A stretch of 8,278 bases of DNA. It comes from Chlamydiota bacterium (GTDB taxonomy: Bacteria > Chlamydiota > Chlamydiia > Chlamydiales > Rhabdochlamydiaceae). Positions 6,727 to 8,278 of the stretch are shown here, piece by piece; position 1 is the first letter of the stretch; every line of letters starts with the position of its first letter. The position numbers were made by a program, and so were the translations under genes. The stretch spans positions 1-8,278 of the forward strand of contig JAHFTP010000071.1 in NCBI GenBank assembly GCA_023265495.1. Direction: 5' to 3'. The notes beneath the pieces are model-generated. The model did not search any database and was not told where the DNA came from. It saw only the letters and a list, made by a program, of their open reading frames with translations.

Positions 6727-7108
6727 GAAAAAATTGCGACAAGCTGGGGAAAAATTCACTACGCAAAAGATGGTGTTCACATTGTGCCCACAAAGCCGAG
6801 ATAACTAAATTATGGAAACGTTTTCAATTGGATATGCTTTATTAGCAACGCAAAATGCTTTATTACAAGCAGTGACGCCAGAGTTAAGGGCTGTAATAGT
6901 AGATGTTTGCCAAGAGAAACAGTTGTTATACATTCGTTTCTATTATGATGGAGAAGTTGCTGAAAATCTTGTGGATCTTTGGCAATGCGCTATTACTGAA
7001 GCAAGTGCAGGACTAGGTCCAGACTGTTTGCTTGATGACGGAGTAGAAAGACTTGATTATCCCCAAGAAATCCCTTTTCGCGGTCGGTATGCATATCTTA
7101 GAAGGGAG
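6670..7108 (+). repeat. Toxin-tail/immunity cassette, copy A
   Basis: Copy A comprises the last 43 codons of the toxin (6670-6798), a 13-nt spacer with the AGA codon and TAA stop, and immunity copy 1 (6812-7108). It aligns with 7160-7591 at a period of about 490 bp. The toxin parts are about 65% identical in protein (28 of 43) and the immunity parts about 66%. Confidence 0.8.
6727..6804 (+). pseudogene. Orphaned 3' end of the toxin gene beyond the premature stop
   Basis: Twenty-five codons in the same frame as the gene at 4924 run from GAA 6727 to a TAA at 6802-6804. They read EKIATSW, GKIHYAKDGVH and IVPTKPR in order. The aligned stub at 7160-7288 has the same pattern (KKIDTNWG, IHYAKDGCHIIPAKP) with GGA where this copy has TGA. 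The repaired toxin would be 626 residues and would end 7 nt before the immunity start at 6812, the normal toxin-immunity spacing. Confidence 0.8.
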
Positions 7109-7594
7109 GCCGACTTACCTGCAGCCCAACATTCTTCAACAACTTCTATAAATGTCACAAGAGAAATAGTGGATTTCAAAGAGCGGATAGGTGTCTTTGT
7201 TGACCCTGTATTCGGAAAAAAAATTGATACGAATTGGGGAGTCATTCATTATGCAAAAGATGGATGTCACATTATACCGGCAAAACCAATCATCTATAAG
7301 ATAGAGATATTCCCCCTGGCCTATGCTTTGCTAGCAATACAAAGAGCGCTTCTTGGAATCGTTACAACAGAATTAAGAGCTGTTATAGCAGATATGGAAG
7401 ACAAGTTGTTGTATATCCGTTTCTATTATGATAGGAATGTAGCTAGTGAAATCCTTGATGACTGGGAGTGTGCCATTACAGAGACAATGGCAGACTTAGG
7501 ACCGGACTACTTACTGGATGAGGGAATTGAAAAGCTGTCTTATCCTCAAGAAATTCCATTCCGAGGACGCTGTGCGTATCTAAGGAAAAATTGA
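6812..7594 (+). CDS. Fused immunity protein - toxin stub - immunity protein
   Basis: A single 260-residue frame with three parts. Residues 1-99 are an immunity-like domain, with LLYIRFYYDGEV, CAITEA and LDYPQEIPFRGRYAYLR. A 17-residue linker (100-116) follows. Residues 117-159 are homologous to the last 43 residues of the type 50 toxin domain. Residues 164-260 repeat the immunity domain. By hand alignment the two immunity copies are about two-thirds identical (64 of 97). Their position directly after the toxin, and the FYYDGE...LDYP...GR.xYLR pattern that I have seen beside other nuclease toxins, support an inhibitor role. I do not know the Imm family number. The start ATG at 6812 has no clear Shine-Dalgarno, which suggests coupling to the natural toxin stop at 6802. 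Because the toxin now ends at 6726, 85 nt upstream, coupling may be weakened. There is no signal peptide, so it acts in the cytoplasm. Confidence 0.8.
   Translation: METFSIGYALLATQNALLQAVTPELRAVIVDVCQEKQLLYIRFYYDGEVAENLVDLWQCAITEASAGLGPDCLLDDGVERLDYPQEIPFRGRYAYLRREADLPAAQHSSTTSINVTREIVDFKERIGVFVDPVFGKKIDTNWGVIHYAKDGCHIIPAKPIIYKIEIFPLAYALLAIQRALLGIVTTELRAVIADMEDKLLYIRFYYDRNVASEILDDWECAITETMADLGPDYLLDEGIEKLSYPQEIPFRGRCAYLRKN
7160..7594 (+). repeat. Toxin-tail/immunity cassette, copy B (displaced and fused)
   Basis: Copy B comprises toxin stub 7160-7288, a 12-nt joint, and immunity copy 2 (7301-7594 with stop). Compared with copy A, the toxin stop is gone, the immunity start is ATA rather than ATG, and the interval from stub start to immunity start is 141 rather than 142 nt. 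That one-base difference puts stub and immunity in one frame. This looks like an orphan module left when a newer toxin end was inserted upstream. Confidence 0.78.
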
Positions 7595-7631
7595 TTGCTG
7601 GTTAAAGAATATATAAAAACATCTTGATACG

Positions 7632-7659
7632 ATATCGCACAGATTTCTAAGAGCGATGT
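7632..7659 (+). other. Small hairpin after the immunity gene
   Basis: ATATCGC (7632-7638) pairs with GCGATGT (7653-7659), with one G-U pair and a 14-nt loop. No T-tract follows, so it is not a standard intrinsic terminator. It may be a chance fold. Confidence 0.25.
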
Positions 7660-7753
7660 CTACTGAAGATTGCGTCTGAAATCAAAACCGGAAGATCTTT
7701 CTAATATTTTTTATAGAGAAAAAGGAGTAATTTTTTTAATAGATAATCCCGTA

Positions 7754-7789
7754 GCGGAAACGTGATCATCCACAATTACTGATTTCCGC
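7754..7789 (+). terminator. Hairpin upstream of the kdsA promoter, possible terminator
   Basis: GCGGAAA (7754-7760) and TTTCCGC (7783-7789) form a perfect 7-bp stem. After a small internal bulge, GTGAT (7762-7766) pairs with ATTAC (7775-7779) with one G-U pair, leaving an 8-nt loop. It ends 19 nt before the kdsA -35. There is no T-run directly after it, so its role as a terminator is doubtful; a T-run lies just before it at 7730-7737. Confidence 0.35.
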
Positions 7790-7808
7790 AATAAACAACG
7801 CTCTTTTC

Positions 7809-7838
7809 TTGACCTAAGCTAGGGCAATGCCGTATTCT
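7809..7838 (+). promoter_or_regulatory. Promoter of kdsA
   Basis: TTGACC (7809-7814, five of six), an 18-nt spacer, then TATTCT (7833-7838, four of six). The predicted start is near 7845, giving a leader of about 50 nt. It separates kdsA from the toxin locus. Confidence 0.5.
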
Positions 7839-7896
7839 AGGGAATAATTTATTCTTAGTTATCTATAGCAACATTTATCAAATAGGTTAATTTGCA

Positions 7897-8278
7897 ATGA
7901 TGAAAGATGTTCCCATTAAAGACTTCAAAATAGGAAGTAGACAGCCATTGGCTGTGTTCTCAGGCCCCTGCGTGATAGAAAGTGAAGAGCGTGCTCTGTC
8001 CACAGCGCAGTTTTTACAAAAGCTTTTTGCTTCTCTAGGTATTCATTTCATTTACAAGTCTAGCTATGACAAAGCCAACCGCTCTTCTTATAACTCCTTT
8101 CGCGGCCCTGGAATCAAAGAAGGGCTGCGCATCCTGGAGAAAGTGAAGAAAGAACTAGACGTCCCCGTCGTCACCGATGTACATTCCCCGGAAGAGGCGA
8201 TAGAAGCGGCAAAGGTCTGTGATGTGCTACAAATCCCTGCTTTTCTCTGTAGGCAAACAGATCTGATCATCGCTGCAG
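7897..8278 (+). CDS. kdsA: 3-deoxy-8-phosphooctulonate (Kdo-8-phosphate) synthase, N-terminal 127 residues
   Basis: A cytoplasmic enzyme that condenses phosphoenolpyruvate with arabinose 5-phosphate to make Kdo-8-P, the precursor of the lipopolysaccharide inner-core sugar. The gene is cut by the right edge; a full enzyme is about 270-280 residues. Family motifs in order are GPCVIES (23-29), YKSSYDKANRSS (53-64), FRGPG (68-72), VVTDVHSPE (91-99) and DVLQIPAFLCRQTDL (109-123). Cys25 in GPCVIES occupies the position that is Cys in metal-dependent KdsA and Asn in the metal-free E. coli type, so this is predicted to be a metal-dependent enzyme; the other metal ligands lie beyond the window. The start is ATG 7897, or the second ATG at 7900, which is in the same frame. 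An AGG (7884-7886) gives a weak Shine-Dalgarno about 10 nt upstream. Confidence 0.95.
   Translation, partial: MMKDVPIKDFKIGSRQPLAVFSGPCVIESEERALSTAQFLQKLFASLGIHFIYKSSYDKANRSSYNSFRGPGIKEGLRILEKVKKELDVPVVTDVHSPEEAIEAAKVCDVLQIPAFLCRQTDLIIAA

Larger units (their letters stand above)
7595..7896. other. 302-bp intergenic region between the immunity fusion and kdsA
   Basis: I see no convincing gene on either strand. It contains two imperfect hairpins (7632-7659 and 7754-7789), a T-run (7730-7737) and the kdsA promoter (7809-7838). A stretch at about 7664-7762 is open in one frame for some 30 codons (reading PEDLSNIFYREKGVIFLIDN in part) but has no good start codon or Shine-Dalgarno. It could be a decayed gene tail or chance. 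Confidence 0.55.

Noticed and set aside
6723..6845. Frame beginning at an ATG that overlaps the premature TGA (ATGA at 6723-6726), about 40 codons
   Set aside because: It is out of frame with both the toxin and immunity genes, and its Lys/Arg/Cys-rich product resembles nothing. The parallel conserved frame explains the sequence.
7664..7762. About 30-codon open stretch as a small gene
   Set aside because: No ATG or convincing start, no Shine-Dalgarno, and it ends in the hairpin at 7754-7789. Kept only as a note in the intergenic entry.
1..8278. CRISPR arrays, tRNA or rRNA genes, insertion sequences
   Set aside because: I saw no regularly spaced repeats, no tRNA-like cloverleaf with a T-loop motif, no transposase and no terminal inverted repeats.

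Overview
The window looks like chromosomal DNA from a member of the Chlamydiota, more likely an environmental (Parachlamydia-like) lineage than a Chlamydia species. I infer this from the gene content: a GspD secretin and an AmiA amidase of chlamydial type, a small protein with a chlamydial-looking N-terminus and C-terminus next to dapB, a metal-type KdsA, and a secreted TPR protein carrying a polymorphic-toxin C-terminus of a build I associate with environmental chlamydiae. None of this could be confirmed by database search.

Layout. Bases 1-3213 are read on the minus strand. They hold the start of an unrecognised membrane-associated gene (cut by the left edge), preceded by a good promoter. 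Upstream of it are amiA and gspD, which probably form one transcript (gspD first, then amiA 61 bp later). A divergent intergenic region (3214-3466) follows, with a perfect TATAAT for gspD and a small dyad. On the plus strand come a chlamydial hypothetical gene and dapB (8 bp apart, clearly coupled). After a 192-bp gap with a candidate promoter comes a toxin/immunity locus (4924-7594). A 302-bp gap with hairpins and a promoter then leads into kdsA, cut by the right edge.

The toxin locus is the interesting part. The first gene encodes a signal peptide, TPR-like repeats, a long linker and a C-terminal nuclease-like domain that I read as polymorphic toxin type 50 (Ntox50, BECR fold). A TGA at 6724-6726 interrupts this domain. 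The frame stays open for 25 more codons, which encode the rest of the domain, and then ends at a natural TAA (6802-6804). The next gene (6812-7594) is a single 260-residue reading frame built as immunity copy 1, then a 43-residue stub of the same toxin domain, then immunity copy 2. Stub and second immunity copy represent an older displaced toxin-tail/immunity cassette, fused in frame by loss of a stop, loss of a start codon and a one-base difference in the spacer. The stub carries the same C-terminal segment that the truncated toxin has lost.

The remaining genes serve the cell envelope: DapB (meso-diaminopimelate/lysine), AmiA (peptidoglycan cleavage), GspD (outer-membrane secretin) and KdsA (Kdo for lipopolysaccharide).
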